Positions 44,586-56,430 of a stretch of DNA of 64,000 bases are shown one piece after another. The DNA is from an uncultured Erythrobacter sp. (lineage in GTDB: Bacteria; Pseudomonadota; Alphaproteobacteria; Sphingomonadales; Sphingomonadaceae). The stretch spans positions 2,613,928-2,677,927 of the forward strand of contig CANKYI010000001.1 of the NCBI GenBank assembly GCA_947488085.1, given 5' to 3'. Each line of letters begins with the position of its first letter. Position 1 is the first letter of the stretch. The notes under the pieces are model-generated. The model saw only the letters and a list, made by a program, of their open reading frames with translations. It searched no databases and was not told where the DNA came from. A program made the translations under genes and the position numbers.

Positions 44586-45380
44586 TTATTCGCCCGCCGC
44601 GTCCTCTTCAGTCCCTTCAGTCGCAGCCTCTGCTGTTTGTTCGGGCGCAGGGCGACATGTCAATGAACCAGATCCGGCGCTGCTAACCGTGCAACTGGCC
44701 GATCCAGTGACGACCACATCGCCTGATCCGGCGATGCTGGCAGAGACGCTGCCATTCGAGGAAAGCGCAACATCGCCAGACCCGGCGATGCTGATTGAAA
44801 CAGTGTCGGCCATCACGTCAGCAAACTTCACATCGCCATTGCCTGCGACACTTATGTCTAGCTCTTTGGCGGTTCCGGATGCAGAGACCGTGCCTGATCC
44901 CGCAATGTCGATTTCGAGATCGTCAGCTTCGAGAGTGTTGACTGTGACGTTGCCGGATCCTGCGATGTCGACCTCCGCACTCTTTGCCAAAGCTGCGGCT
45001 TCGATGTCACCACTGCCAGCTATCTCCAGGTTTTTGGGTGCGGGCATAGTTATGCGAACCAATGCGGTGCCTGATCCGTCAAAGATGCTGCGGTCACGAG
45101 CAATGGTCAATTCACCGCCATTGCGATCAAACCGCAAAGCCTCGCTAGCTTGTTCATCGCCTTCAAGCGTGATCGTCAAGCCTTCGCCTTCAGTGATGAT
45201 GACTTTGTCAGGCCCAGCGAGTTCGATTGTGTCAGGCGCGTCGCCTGACATGTCCAAGTCTCCAATCGTGACACCATCCACTTCGTCCCAATCACCGACG
45301 ATATAGGCGCATCCTGACAGTGAAGCGCCAAGCGCAAGCACCACCAGCGGGGCAGCGCGCCGTGTAAACGAATTGAACAT
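44586..45380 (-). CDS. GIN-domain (DUF2807) lipoprotein with a repetitive beta-helix
   Basis: A 264-residue putative lipoprotein. The lipobox LSGC lies after a hydrophobic segment, and the mature part is a right-handed beta-helix of DUF2807 (putative auto-transporter adhesin head) built on repeats such as IAGSGDI, IAGSGNV, IAGSGTV, VAGNGDV and IAGSGDV. The C-terminal tail is acidic. It is likely an outer-membrane surface structure; no function is proven. The ATG at 45380 has GGAG upstream. Confidence 0.88.
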   Translation of the reverse strand: MFNSFTRRAAPLVVLALGASLSGCAYIVGDWDEVDGVTIGDLDMSGDAPDTIELAGPDKVIITEGEGLTITLEGDEQASEALRFDRNGGELTIARDRSIFDGSGTALVRITMPAPKNLEIAGSGDIEAAALAKSAEVDIAGSGNVTVNTLEADDLEIDIAGSGTVSASGTAKELDISVAGNGDVKFADVMADTVSISIAGSGDVALSSNGSVSASIAGSGDVVVTGSASCTVSSAGSGSLTCRPAPEQTAEAATEGTEEDAAGE

Positions 45381-45464
45381 CAAACTATCTCCATCACAAA
45401 CTGTGTTGCCGGTATAATACACCAATTGGCTTGATGCAAGGCTCAAGACGAGAGCAACCCAATG

Positions 45465-45491
45465 AAAAAGGGCCACCCCATGGGGCAGCCC
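45465..45491 (-). terminator. intrinsic terminator of carD
   Basis: On the minus strand GGGCTGCCC / GGGTGGCCC pair (two G-U wobbles) around a short CATG loop, followed by TTTTT. It lies 26 nt after the carD stop. Confidence 0.85.
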
Positions 45492-45516
45492 TTGATCTTG
45501 TGACTAGGAAAAAGCC

Positions 45517-46050
45517 TCAGCTCTCTTCAGTACTCTCGTAATATTGTGGAGCGTGTTCGCGCAGCACTTCGAGGATTTTCTCAAGCGCCGTTGCTTCGTC
45601 GGTTTCTTCCATCGCGCCTAGCTCACGGGCCAGACGGCTGGAGGCCGCTTCGAAGATTTGACGCTCTGAATAGCTCTGCTCAGGCTGATCGTCAGGGCGG
45701 AACAGGTCGCGGGTCACCTCGGCAATCAAGACGATCTCGCCGGAGTTGATCTTCGCTTCATATTCTTGCGCGCGGCGTGACCACATGGTGCGTTTGACCT
45801 TGGGCTTGCCCTTCAGCGTTTCCATCGCCTCTTTCAAAGTCTTGTCAGAGGACAGTTTGCGCATCCCTATCGCTTCGACCTTATTGGTGGGTACGCGCAG
45901 CGTCATGCGCTCTTTTTCAAAGCGCAAGACATAGAGCTCGAGCTGCATGCCAGCGATCTCTTCATTCTGCAGTTCAATCACGCGGCCAACGCCGTGCTTT
46001 GGATAGACAACATAGTCGCCGACTGTGAAGGCGGTTGCGCTGCTTGCCAT
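45517..46050 (-). CDS. carD: CarD-family transcriptional regulator
   Basis: A 177-residue RNA-polymerase-binding factor that stabilises open complexes at rRNA and other promoters. The N-terminal RID (Tudor-like) domain has FTVGDYVVYPKHGVGRV and MQLELYVLRFEKERMTLRVPTNK; the C-terminal helical domain includes RTMWSRRAQEYEAKINSG and ends in an acidic tail. ATG 46050 has AAGGA upstream. A perfect -10 (TATAAT, minus strand at 46231-46236) lies about 180 nt before the start, and an intrinsic terminator follows. Confidence 0.96.
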   Translation of the reverse strand: MASSATAFTVGDYVVYPKHGVGRVIELQNEEIAGMQLELYVLRFEKERMTLRVPTNKVEAIGMRKLSSDKTLKEAMETLKGKPKVKRTMWSRRAQEYEAKINSGEIVLIAEVTRDLFRPDDQPEQSYSERQIFEAASSRLARELGAMEETDEATALEKILEVLREHAPQYYESTEES

Positions 46051-46345
46051 GCGAATTCCTTTTCTCAAGAGCCTGCCAGAACTCACGAAACGGACGAGTT
46101 TTCCTAGCGGTCAGACTTTTCGGATTTGAAAAGCGTGGACCGATAAGGAGCCGTTCGAAACGAATGATGCTGGTGTGCGGCCTTTCTAATGTTCGTCGCC
46201 TGCGCCGGGACCAACCAGCGCGGTTGCAGCATTATATAACACATCCGCAACAATATTGCGAGTCGCAGAATTTGATGCAACTTTCGCGACTCAATGTACG
46301 CATCTGAACAGAACGAAGTGCCCAGATTATTACGGGCTGTGCGAA
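46051..46345. promoter_or_regulatory. gap between carD and fdxA with a minus-strand -10 and an inverted repeat
   Basis: A 295-bp gap. TATAAT reads on the minus strand at 46236-46231 and would serve carD; its -35 is weak. Arms GAGTCGC (46260-46266) and GCGACTC (46286-46292) form a 7-bp inverted repeat just upstream, a possible operator. No small gene is supported in the rest. Confidence 0.4.
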
Positions 46346-46684
46346 CTAATCGCCTTCGCCAGGCTCGGCGCTGAAATACTTCTCAAACTTACCCTTTTCG
46401 CCCTTATGCTCATCAGCGTCGGCGGGTGGGTCTTTTTGGCCGGTAATATTGGGCCATTCGGCGGAGAATTTGGTGTTCAGCTCCAGCCATTTTTCCAAAC
46501 CGTCTTCGGTATCTGGCAAAATCGCCTCTGCTGGACATTCAGGTTCGCATACGCCGCAATCGATGCATTCGCTGGGATTGATCACCAGCATGTTGTCGCC
46601 TTCGTAAAAGCAGTCGACCGGGCACACTTCGACACAGTCGGTGTATTTGCATTTGATGCAGTCATCGGTGACGACGTAAGTCAT
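46346..46684 (-). CDS. fdxA: 7Fe ferredoxin (FdxA, [3Fe-4S][4Fe-4S])
   Basis: A 112-residue bacterial ferredoxin of the FdII type. Its cysteine pattern [23 protein letters not shown] followed by [19 protein letters not shown] gives one 3Fe and one 4Fe cluster. The C-terminal extension is charged and ends in a GEGD-type tail, as in alphaproteobacterial FdxA. Electron partner unknown. It sits between the S4 protein gene and carD, a widely kept alphaproteobacterial order. Confidence 0.95.
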   Translation of the reverse strand: MTYVVTDDCIKCKYTDCVEVCPVDCFYEGDNMLVINPSECIDCGVCEPECPAEAILPDTEDGLEKWLELNTKFSAEWPNITGQKDPPADADEHKGEKGKFEKYFSAEPGEGD

Positions 46685-46755
46685 TGAGCGTCTTTCATTT
46701 GGGCAAAAGTGTTTGGATCAATCGGTAAGTTGAAGTCCGGCGCTGCTAAAGGCAA

Positions 46756-47061
46756 TTAGCTATAAGGGTCAAGCTCCCGATAATGAGACTGGGCCAACGC
46801 GGGCGATGACCGGCGTGTTGGCAATGATGTTACTTCGATCACCTTAACATCGTTGCCGATCATCAAAGTGAGCACGTCGCCAATAGCCACATTCTCGCTA
46901 ACGCGCTGCACATGTTTTCTATTTCGCCGCAAAGCGCGACGTTCAATCATGGTGCGCGCGGCGGAGCGAGTTCGGGCAAAGCGCAGATAGACCAGCAGCC
47001 GGTCAAGCCGCATTGATTGCCTGATTGTAGGCTCTATCGCACTGGACCCGCTTGCGCTCAT
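46756..47061 (-). CDS. S4-domain RNA-binding protein (Hsp15-like)
   Basis: A 101-residue S4-domain protein with MRLDRLLVYLRFARTRSAARTMIER, the alpha-L RNA-binding core, and a short beta strand block (VAIGDVLTLMIGNDVKVIEV). Hsp15 recycles stalled 50S subunits carrying peptidyl-tRNA. ATG 47061 overlaps the stop of the SUV3-like helicase (ATGA), so the two RNA proteins are translationally coupled. Confidence 0.88.
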   Translation of the reverse strand: MSASGSSAIEPTIRQSMRLDRLLVYLRFARTRSAARTMIERRALRRNRKHVQRVSENVAIGDVLTLMIGNDVKVIEVTSLPTRRSSPALAQSHYRELDPYS

Positions 47062-49730
47062 CCGCCCAACAGGTCAGCGAGTTTGTCGAAGGCACCGCTT
47101 GCGCGCGCTGGACCTGTATCGGGTTTTGCTATCGGCTTACCGTTATGTTTGCCGCGAGGACTGCCGCCCTTGCGCGGAGCCTTGGGTTTGCCTGGCTTGC
47201 GTTGACTATGGCGTGGTGCGCCGTGCCCCCTATGTCTTGCATTTTCGCCAGCATGGCGTGGTCGCCAGGTCCAGCTATCTGGCGCAGCGGGGCCGAGTGT
47301 GCCCTCCGCCAAAGCGCGGGTGCGCTGCAAGCGAAACCCTGCGCTGCCAAGCAAGCGGCGCGCATTCTCTTCTTCCAACCCGACTGAAATCGGCAAAGCG
47401 AGATCAAGTCGGAAGCGCGGATTGCGCTCTTTCGAAGCTTTACCGGTTGCCTTTGTGCGCGCATCAAAGGCAGCGCGCAGGATTTTTTCCGCCAGATCAA
47501 CCCTGATCAGTTGCCCACCCGCCAATCGATATCCGGCTGGCACACTGTTTGTTTCCGCCAACACGGGCAGCATCATGTCTTGCAAAGGCCGCCGGTCTAG
47601 ACCCAGCGCATGCAGCAGTCGGCGCGGTGCAGGCTTAAGCAATGGGGCGCAGTAAATATCTAGCGCGCCAAAAGTCACGCCCAGTTTGCGCAGGAATGGC
47701 CGCATCTCTTTTGGAAGGTGTTCAAGGCCGGCTTTCTCGCGGCTGACCACACCGCGTGCCTCGGTCAAAGTGATCAGCAAAGCGCGCGCTTCGCTGCCCG
47801 CTTGTGGATCGCGCGCTGCCTCTGCCAATTTCCGCAACGGGGTCAGGGGCTCCAACTGCGCCGTTAGCCATGTCAGCAGACCAGCCTCGAAACTCGCGCG
47901 TGCGGCGTCTGGCAAGGCCACAATCTCGCGTGGGAATTCCAGACGCGGATCGCCCAGATCATCGGGCATCGTAATCGTGGCGATGGTTCGCCCGTGCCAA
48001 AGGATCGCGCCGCGCTCCACCACCAGCTCCGAGATGCCATCTGTGAGCAACCATTCGGCTCTTTGCGAAAGAATACCGGGCAGTGCCTTTTCGCCCGCCG
48101 CCAACAGCATCTTGCGATCCGCAACGCCCGCGTCGGGATCTACCGAGAAGCGAAAGCCATCGAGTTTGCCAATAGTCTCACCCTCGACACTCAACATGCC
48201 GTTGGGCTCCAGTGTTACGGGCAAGGCGCTGCCATCCTGTCCCAGTGATTTCATCAAAATTGTAGTCCTTCGGTTGACGAAACGTTCCGTTAGCCGCGCA
48301 TGCAACGCATCGGAAAGCCTGGCTTCGACCGCTCGAGCGCGCGCGGCCATTTCATCGCGCGCGAGCACCCAATCGGGTCTTTGGCAGATATAGGCCCAGG
48401 AACGGATCGCGGCTATCCTTCCTTGCAAAGTATCAATGTCGCCGCCGGTGCGGTCCAGTTCTGCAATGCGCGCGGCGACGAAATCTGCACCCAGATAGCC
48501 GCCTTGCAAATCGTCCCACAATCGCGCGACAAAGCGAGCATGAGGATCAACACCGACTTGGCGGAAATCGGGTAGCGAACACGCTTCCCAAAACCGGCGG
48601 ACGCTGCCCGCGCCTTTGATGGTCTCTGCCAAGGGTTCGCTGGACAGACGTTTGAGTACTGCGAGGTCAATCGCTTCGGGAGCGGCGCGCAAGACATCAT
48701 CGTGCGGTCGCGCCTCAAGGTCGCCGACCAGCACATTGAGCGTATCAAAGCGCGGTTCCGCATCTCGCCAATATAGCTTTGTGAGCGGCTGGAATTGATG
48801 CTCTTCGATTGCAAAGATCTCTTCCTCTGCAAATTCCAGGGGTGCTCCCGAACGACTGCCACCACCGGTCAGCGTGCCAAAACTGCCATCGCGTTGATGC
48901 CGCCCGGCGCGCCCTGCGATTTGGGCCATTTCAGCAGGGGTCAGTCGCCGCTTGCGCCGCCCATCAAATTTGGAAAGCGCGGCAAACGCAACATGGTGCA
49001 GGTCAAGGTTGAGCCCCATGCCAATCGCATCAGTGGCAACGATGTAATCAACCTCACCATTCTGAAACAATTCGACCTGTTTGTTGCGTGTCTCTGGTGA
49101 AAGCGCGCCCATCACCACCGCCGCACCACCGCGAAACCGCCTCAGCGCCTCTGCCATGGCATAGACCTGCTCAATCGAGAATGCGACGACTGCGCTGCGC
49201 GGCATCAGGCGCGACAGTTTGGCGGTGCCGGAATGGGTAAGCGTGGAAAAGCGCGGTCGCTCAACCATTTCAGCGCGTGGGATCAATTGGCGCACAATCG
49301 GCTCCAAAGTCGCCGACCCAAGGATCATCGTCTCCTCTCGCCCGCGTGCATTGATCAGCCGGTCAGTAAAGATATGCCCGCGTTCAGGGTCCGCCCCAAT
49401 CTGCGCCTCATCAATCGCAACAAAAGCATGCGGGCCATTAGCGCCCGCGCCCAAACGATCCATCGCCTCCATCGTGCAACAGAAGTAGCGCGCATTGGGC
49501 GGCTCAATCCGTTGCTCACCTGTGATCAGCGCAACTGCATCATCACCCTTGATCGCGCGCACCCGATCATAGACCTCACGGGCGAGCAGTCGCAGTGGAA
49601 AGCCCATCATGCCCGATGAATGCGCGCACATCCGCTCAATCGCGAGATGCGTTTTGCCGGTATTGGTCGGCCCCAGAACCGCTTTGACGCGGCTTTCGTC
49701 TGGCTTTCGGGTGAGGGAGTTGAACGTCAC
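47058..49730 (-). CDS. SUV3-like ATP-dependent RNA helicase
   Basis: About 890 residues, the size of SUV3-type helicases known from mitochondria and alphaproteobacteria. Walker A is GPTNTGKTHLAIERM near residue 22, motif II is AIDEAQIGADPERG, and motif VI is AQIAGRAGRHQRDG. A C-terminal SUV3 region follows and ends in a Lys/Arg/Pro-rich tail. Mitochondrial SUV3 acts with a degradosome; bacterial roles are less clear. GTG 49730 is a likely start, but TTG 49766 is also in frame. The S4 protein gene overlaps its stop. Confidence 0.93.
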   Translation of the reverse strand: MTFNSLTRKPDESRVKAVLGPTNTGKTHLAIERMCAHSSGMMGFPLRLLAREVYDRVRAIKGDDAVALITGEQRIEPPNARYFCCTMEAMDRLGAGANGPHAFVAIDEAQIGADPERGHIFTDRLINARGREETMILGSATLEPIVRQLIPRAEMVERPRFSTLTHSGTAKLSRLMPRSAVVAFSIEQVYAMAEALRRFRGGAAVVMGALSPETRNKQVELFQNGEVDYIVATDAIGMGLNLDLHHVAFAALSKFDGRRKRRLTPAEMAQIAGRAGRHQRDGSFGTLTGGGSRSGAPLEFAEEEIFAIEEHQFQPLTKLYWRDAEPRFDTLNVLVGDLEARPHDDVLRAAPEAIDLAVLKRLSSEPLAETIKGAGSVRRFWEACSLPDFRQVGVDPHARFVARLWDDLQGGYLGADFVAARIAELDRTGGDIDTLQGRIAAIRSWAYICQRPDWVLARDEMAARARAVEARLSDALHARLTERFVNRRTTILMKSLGQDGSALPVTLEPNGMLSVEGETIGKLDGFRFSVDPDAGVADRKMLLAAGEKALPGILSQRAEWLLTDGISELVVERGAILWHGRTIATITMPDDLGDPRLEFPREIVALPDAARASFEAGLLTWLTAQLEPLTPLRKLAEAARDPQAGSEARALLITLTEARGVVSREKAGLEHLPKEMRPFLRKLGVTFGALDIYCAPLLKPAPRRLLHALGLDRRPLQDMMLPVLAETNSVPAGYRLAGGQLIRVDLAEKILRAAFDARTKATGKASKERNPRFRLDLALPISVGLEEENARRLLGSAGFRLQRTRALAEGTLGPAAPDSWTWRPRHAGENARHRGHGAPRHSQRKPGKPKAPRKGGSPRGKHNGKPIAKPDTGPARASGAFDKLADLLGG

Positions 49731-49822
49731 AGCTAATCTTCTGTCAGGGTTGGATCGAAGGGGCAATGTGCGGGTGGTGCCAAAGTTGGGGGCGGAGTGT
49801 GGTCAGTTTATGACGAGCAATC

Positions 49823-49858
49823 TGGGACGGTCATATTGGGACGGCCAAATTGGGACGG
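49823..49858. repeat. three direct repeats with a 14-bp period
   Basis: TGGGACGG begins at 49823, 49837 and 49851, exactly 14 bp apart, and the spacers are alike (TCATAT, CCAAAT). The repeats lie in the gap between divergent suv3 and the M23 gene, so they may be regulator-binding sites, or a short tandem duplication. Confidence 0.75.
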
Positions 49859-50012
49859 GGCGCATAGGGGACTTGGCAAATACGTAGAACGCCTTATCGC
49901 ACCAAGACCGAAAAAGACGGTGTGTTAAGTGGACATTTACCTTGTTTGGCCATTCATCAGGTCCAAATAACGGCGTCAGCGCCATTAACGTGGGAACGAC
50001 AGAGCAAAGCAA

Positions 50013-53281
<3,269 letters not shown>

Positions 53282-53285
<4 letters not shown>

Positions 53286-53848
53286 CTGCACATCCCGGTG
53301 CGAATATCATTTCGATCCACGGCAAAACGCCCAAAATCCACGAAACCGCCTTTATTGCGCCCGGATCGACAATCATCGGCGATGTGGAGATCGGTGCAGG
53401 CAGCTCCATTTGGTACAATTGCGTGGTGCGCGCGGATGTTTTTACCATTCACATCGGTGAGCGGACCAATGTGCAAGATGGCAGCGTCCTTCACTGCGAT
53501 CCACCACGTCCGGGCGATGAGGAAGGCTCACCACTCATTATCGGAGACGATGTGCTGATCGGCCATATGGCGATGGTGCATGGCTGCCGGATTGAGGATC
53601 GCGGCTTTGTCGGCCTTGGAGCGATTGTGATGAACAAGGCTGTCATCGGCTCCGACGCCATGTTAGCCGCCGGAGCAATGCTGACAGAGCGCAAGATTAT
53701 GGGCGAGCGCGAGCTTTGGGCAGGACGGCCCGCCAAAATGCTCAAAGAACTATCTGATGCCGCGATCTTAGGCATGAAAGTGGGCACCGCGCATTACGCG
53801 GAGAACGCGAAGCATCATGCAGCGGCGGTTGCCGCAGCGCTCAGCTAG
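53282..53848 (+). CDS. gamma carbonic anhydrase family protein
   Basis: A 188-residue left-handed beta-helix protein with hexapeptide repeats. It has the zinc-site histidine in VLHCD and in IGHMAMVHGC (three histidines in all, of the gamma-CA spacing). The N-terminal HETAFIAPGSTIIGDVEIG and the C-terminal helix (AGRPAKMLKELSDAAI) are typical. The GNAT stop overlaps its start. Members may be real CO2 hydratases or non-catalytic; activity here is not tested. Confidence 0.93.
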
Positions 53849-53852
53849 CCGA

Positions 53853-54365
53853 TCAACTGGGTCCCTTGGTCATATACCGCATCATGTGCGGCATAAAATC
53901 GATCTTGCCGAGCTCCAACCCCTCCATGCGCAGGATTGCATAGGCGGTTGTGAGGTGGAAATAGAAATTCGGCAGCGACCAATCGCGCACATATTCTTCC
54001 GCGTTCATCGTGAAGTCCATCCCATTGGGTAGGTCGAGCACAATCGTCGCATCCGCCGCGATCAGGTCTGATGCAGCCACCCCGTCGAGTAGCTTAGCGG
54101 TTTCTGCTAAGGTGGCCTTTGCGGCAGCAAGCGTCGTTTCATTGTCATCGCGCGACGTGAACTCGCGGTCTGACAGTCGGGGCAGCGCCTCACCTGGAAG
54201 ATTGGCGACAAAACGGATTTGCGTTGCAAGCGGGTGCATGTCGTCTGCAAGCTTTGCCTCCAGCAGCGCGTCGCCTTTGGTGTGTGCTTCGGCCTTGGTC
54301 AGCATCCCGATCAGTGTGTCGATACGGCTGCGGTAAACGGCAATGGATTGGTCATGCAGGGTCAT
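53853..54365 (-). CDS. DUF1993 family protein
   Basis: A 170-residue cytoplasmic helical protein that fits DUF1993: starts MTLHDQSIAVYRSRIDTLIGML, has HPLATQIRFVANLPGEALPRL, ends with FYFHLTTAYAILRMEGLELGKIDFM. The fold is a DinB-like four-helix bundle; the metal-ligand histidines (HPLATQ and FHLTTAYA) are placed as in that fold. No function is known. It converges on the carbonic anhydrase with a 4-nt gap. Confidence 0.85.
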   Translation of the reverse strand: MTLHDQSIAVYRSRIDTLIGMLTKAEAHTKGDALLEAKLADDMHPLATQIRFVANLPGEALPRLSDREFTSRDDNETTLAAAKATLAETAKLLDGVAASDLIAADATIVLDLPNGMDFTMNAEEYVRDWSLPNFYFHLTTAYAILRMEGLELGKIDFMPHMMRYMTKGPS

Positions 54366-54414
54366 GGATTTTCTCCTCTGCAGCTACAATACCAAGCAAG
54401 TTGCGTTTTGCAAC

Positions 54415-56013
54415 CTAGTCACGCACCAATGCTCGCAAAGTTTCGATCCGGTCCCCTTCATGCACTGGTTTGTCCCAGCGAATGCGATGGATACGGGGAA
54501 AGCGCATGGCGAGGCCGCTTTTGTGGCGCTTGGATGTGTGAACACTGTCAAAAGCGACTTCGAAAACCAAAGTGCGCTCCACCTCGCGCACAGGGCCAAA
54601 GCGATTGAGGGTTGTCTGACGGACAAGCTTGTCGAGCTTCTTGAGCTCAGCATCAGTGAAGCCGGAATAGGCTTTGCCCACGGGCAGCAATTCCGCGCCT
54701 TTGTCGGGGTCGCCGTCCCAACACCCAAAAGTGTAGTCAGAGTAAAAGCTCGACCGCTTGCCACTCCCACGCTGCGCATACATCAACACACAGTCGATGA
54801 GCAGCGGATCGCGCTTCCATTTGTACCAAAAGCCAACCTTGCGCCCCGCAATATAGGGGCTATCGCGGCGTTTGAGCATCAGCCCTTCGATCGCATCTTC
54901 GCGCGCGCCTTCACGAATTTCGGCAAGATGGTCAAAATCGCGGGCCTCGACCACATGAGACAAGTCAAAATGGCTTGATGGTAATTGCGTTATCAATACC
55001 TCCAGGGCCTTGCGACGCGCATTCCAGGGCTGTTCGCGCAAATCACTGTCTTCGATAATCAGCACATCGTAGAGCCGCACAAAGGCAGGCGCTTCGGCCA
55101 GCATTTTCTTCGATACAGTTTTGCGCCCAAGCCGTTGCTGCAACGCGTTGAAACTCGCCGCTCCGCCGGCCTCGCCACCTTGGGCATTGCCCCGGACCAG
55201 CAATTCGCCATCCAATGCCCCATCCATTGGTAAAACGTCCAACAGCTCTGGGAAAGTGGTCGAAATGTCATCGCCGCTGCGCGAATATAGCCGTGTTTCC
55301 CCGCCCACTCGCACGATCTGAACACGGATGCCGTCCCATTTCCACTCCGCGGCATAGTCAGCGAGATCGACCTTGGTCTCCTCCAAGGGATGCGCAAGCA
55401 TGAAGGGGCGAAAACGCGGCGTTCCCGCTACATCGGGGGGGTCCCCGCCATCGGCTGCCCAAGCGAACAGATCGGCATAGGGTGGGGTGAGCGCGTGCCA
55501 ATATTCCTCGACATCCTCAACCGATACATCAAACGCGCGCGCAAATGCTGTCTTTGCCAATCGCGCCGAAATGCCGATCCGCATTCCTCCCGTTGCCAGC
55601 TTAATCAGAGCAAATCGACCATTGGCGTCCAGCTGATTGAGCAATCCGGGCAATTGCTTTGGGGCGGTATTGCGATTGAGCGAAGCCAAAAGATCAACGG
55701 TTTCGGAAAGTGTCGGCGGATCTTCTGAACTGCCCTCATCTCCCTCTGGCCAAAGGAGGCTCACAGTCTCGGCAGTATCACCCACAAAATCCCGGCTCAG
55801 CGTCCAAAGCACCGGATCGACCCGGTCTTTCATCAGATTGCGCACAGTCGAGCTTTTGACCGCCGGAAAGTCGAGTTCTCCGGTTAGCGCTGCCAAAGCC
55901 CAGCCGCGATCCGGGTCAGGTGTCTCGCGCAAATAGGTCGCGATGAGATCAAGTTTGCGGTTTCGGCTGGTCGTGTAGACCAAAGTATCCAGTAGAGCAG
56001 CAAAGGCCTTCAT
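54415..56013 (-). CDS. ATP-dependent DNA ligase (LigB/LigC-type, DNA damage response)
   Basis: A 532-residue single-chain ATP-dependent ligase of the kind found with an MBL nuclease in alphaproteobacteria. The N-terminal DNA-binding region (1-200) precedes the adenylation lysine K225 in EWKWDGIRVQ. GALDGELLV, EGLMLKRRDSPY and WYKWKRDPLLID complete the nucleotidyltransferase motifs, and an OB-fold tail follows. It probably seals breaks in repair. The partner nuclease is at 56431, with a small gene on the opposite strand between them. Confidence 0.92.
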   Translation of the reverse strand: MKAFAALLDTLVYTTSRNRKLDLIATYLRETPDPDRGWALAALTGELDFPAVKSSTVRNLMKDRVDPVLWTLSRDFVGDTAETVSLLWPEGDEGSSEDPPTLSETVDLLASLNRNTAPKQLPGLLNQLDANGRFALIKLATGGMRIGISARLAKTAFARAFDVSVEDVEEYWHALTPPYADLFAWAADGGDPPDVAGTPRFRPFMLAHPLEETKVDLADYAAEWKWDGIRVQIVRVGGETRLYSRSGDDISTTFPELLDVLPMDGALDGELLVRGNAQGGEAGGAASFNALQQRLGRKTVSKKMLAEAPAFVRLYDVLIIEDSDLREQPWNARRKALEVLITQLPSSHFDLSHVVEARDFDHLAEIREGAREDAIEGLMLKRRDSPYIAGRKVGFWYKWKRDPLLIDCVLMYAQRGSGKRSSFYSDYTFGCWDGDPDKGAELLPVGKAYSGFTDAELKKLDKLVRQTTLNRFGPVREVERTLVFEVAFDSVHTSKRHKSGLAMRFPRIHRIRWDKPVHEGDRIETLRALVRD

Positions 56014-56093
56014 CGAAACCCCCTCGCTTCATCATCCAGACATGTGCAAACGGTATTCGTTCTGCAACTTCGTTTAAACAGGGACCCCGTTCG

Positions 56094-56393
56094 ATGAAAT
56101 TCATGCCAATTGCCGCGCTTTTGCTCACCGCTACCGCCGCAACGCCTGCCTTTGCTGATGCCCATAGTGAAGCGCCTGCTGCTGCACTCAGCATAAACAC
56201 GCCTATTGTTCAGTTGATGGCGGACGAGAGCGCAAAAGCGGTTGTGCTCAAGCATCTGCCGGGGATTGATGAGCACCCTGCTTACGAAGACTTCAAGTCT
56301 ATGAGCCTCGTTGCGTTGAAGCCTTGGTCGCAAGGCGTGATCACCGACGAGATCATCGAAAAGATCACCACCGACCTCGCCGCATTGGCTTGA
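56094..56393 (+). CDS. small exported protein of unknown function
   Basis: A 99-residue protein with a signal peptide ending ATPAFADA-HSE, then a helical mature part: INTPIVQLMADESAKAVVLKHLPGID, and YEDFKSMSLVALKPWSQGVITDEIIEKITTDLAALA. The pattern is reminiscent of small periplasmic helical proteins seen in sphingomonads; no named family. The gene is opposite in strand to both neighbouring DNA-repair genes, and sits between them. It starts 80 nt from the divergent ligase gene. Confidence 0.72.
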   Translation: MKFMPIAALLLTATAATPAFADAHSEAPAAALSINTPIVQLMADESAKAVVLKHLPGIDEHPAYEDFKSMSLVALKPWSQGVITDEIIEKITTDLAALA

Positions 56394-56430
56394 GTTCGCA
56401 TTGGTAACAGGGCTGGAGTGGGTGAGAGTG

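Noticed and set aside
44586-45380. Repeats in this stretch looked at first like a CRISPR or minisatellite.
   Set aside because: The repeats are imperfect, in frame and explained by beta-helix rungs of the DUF2807 protein.
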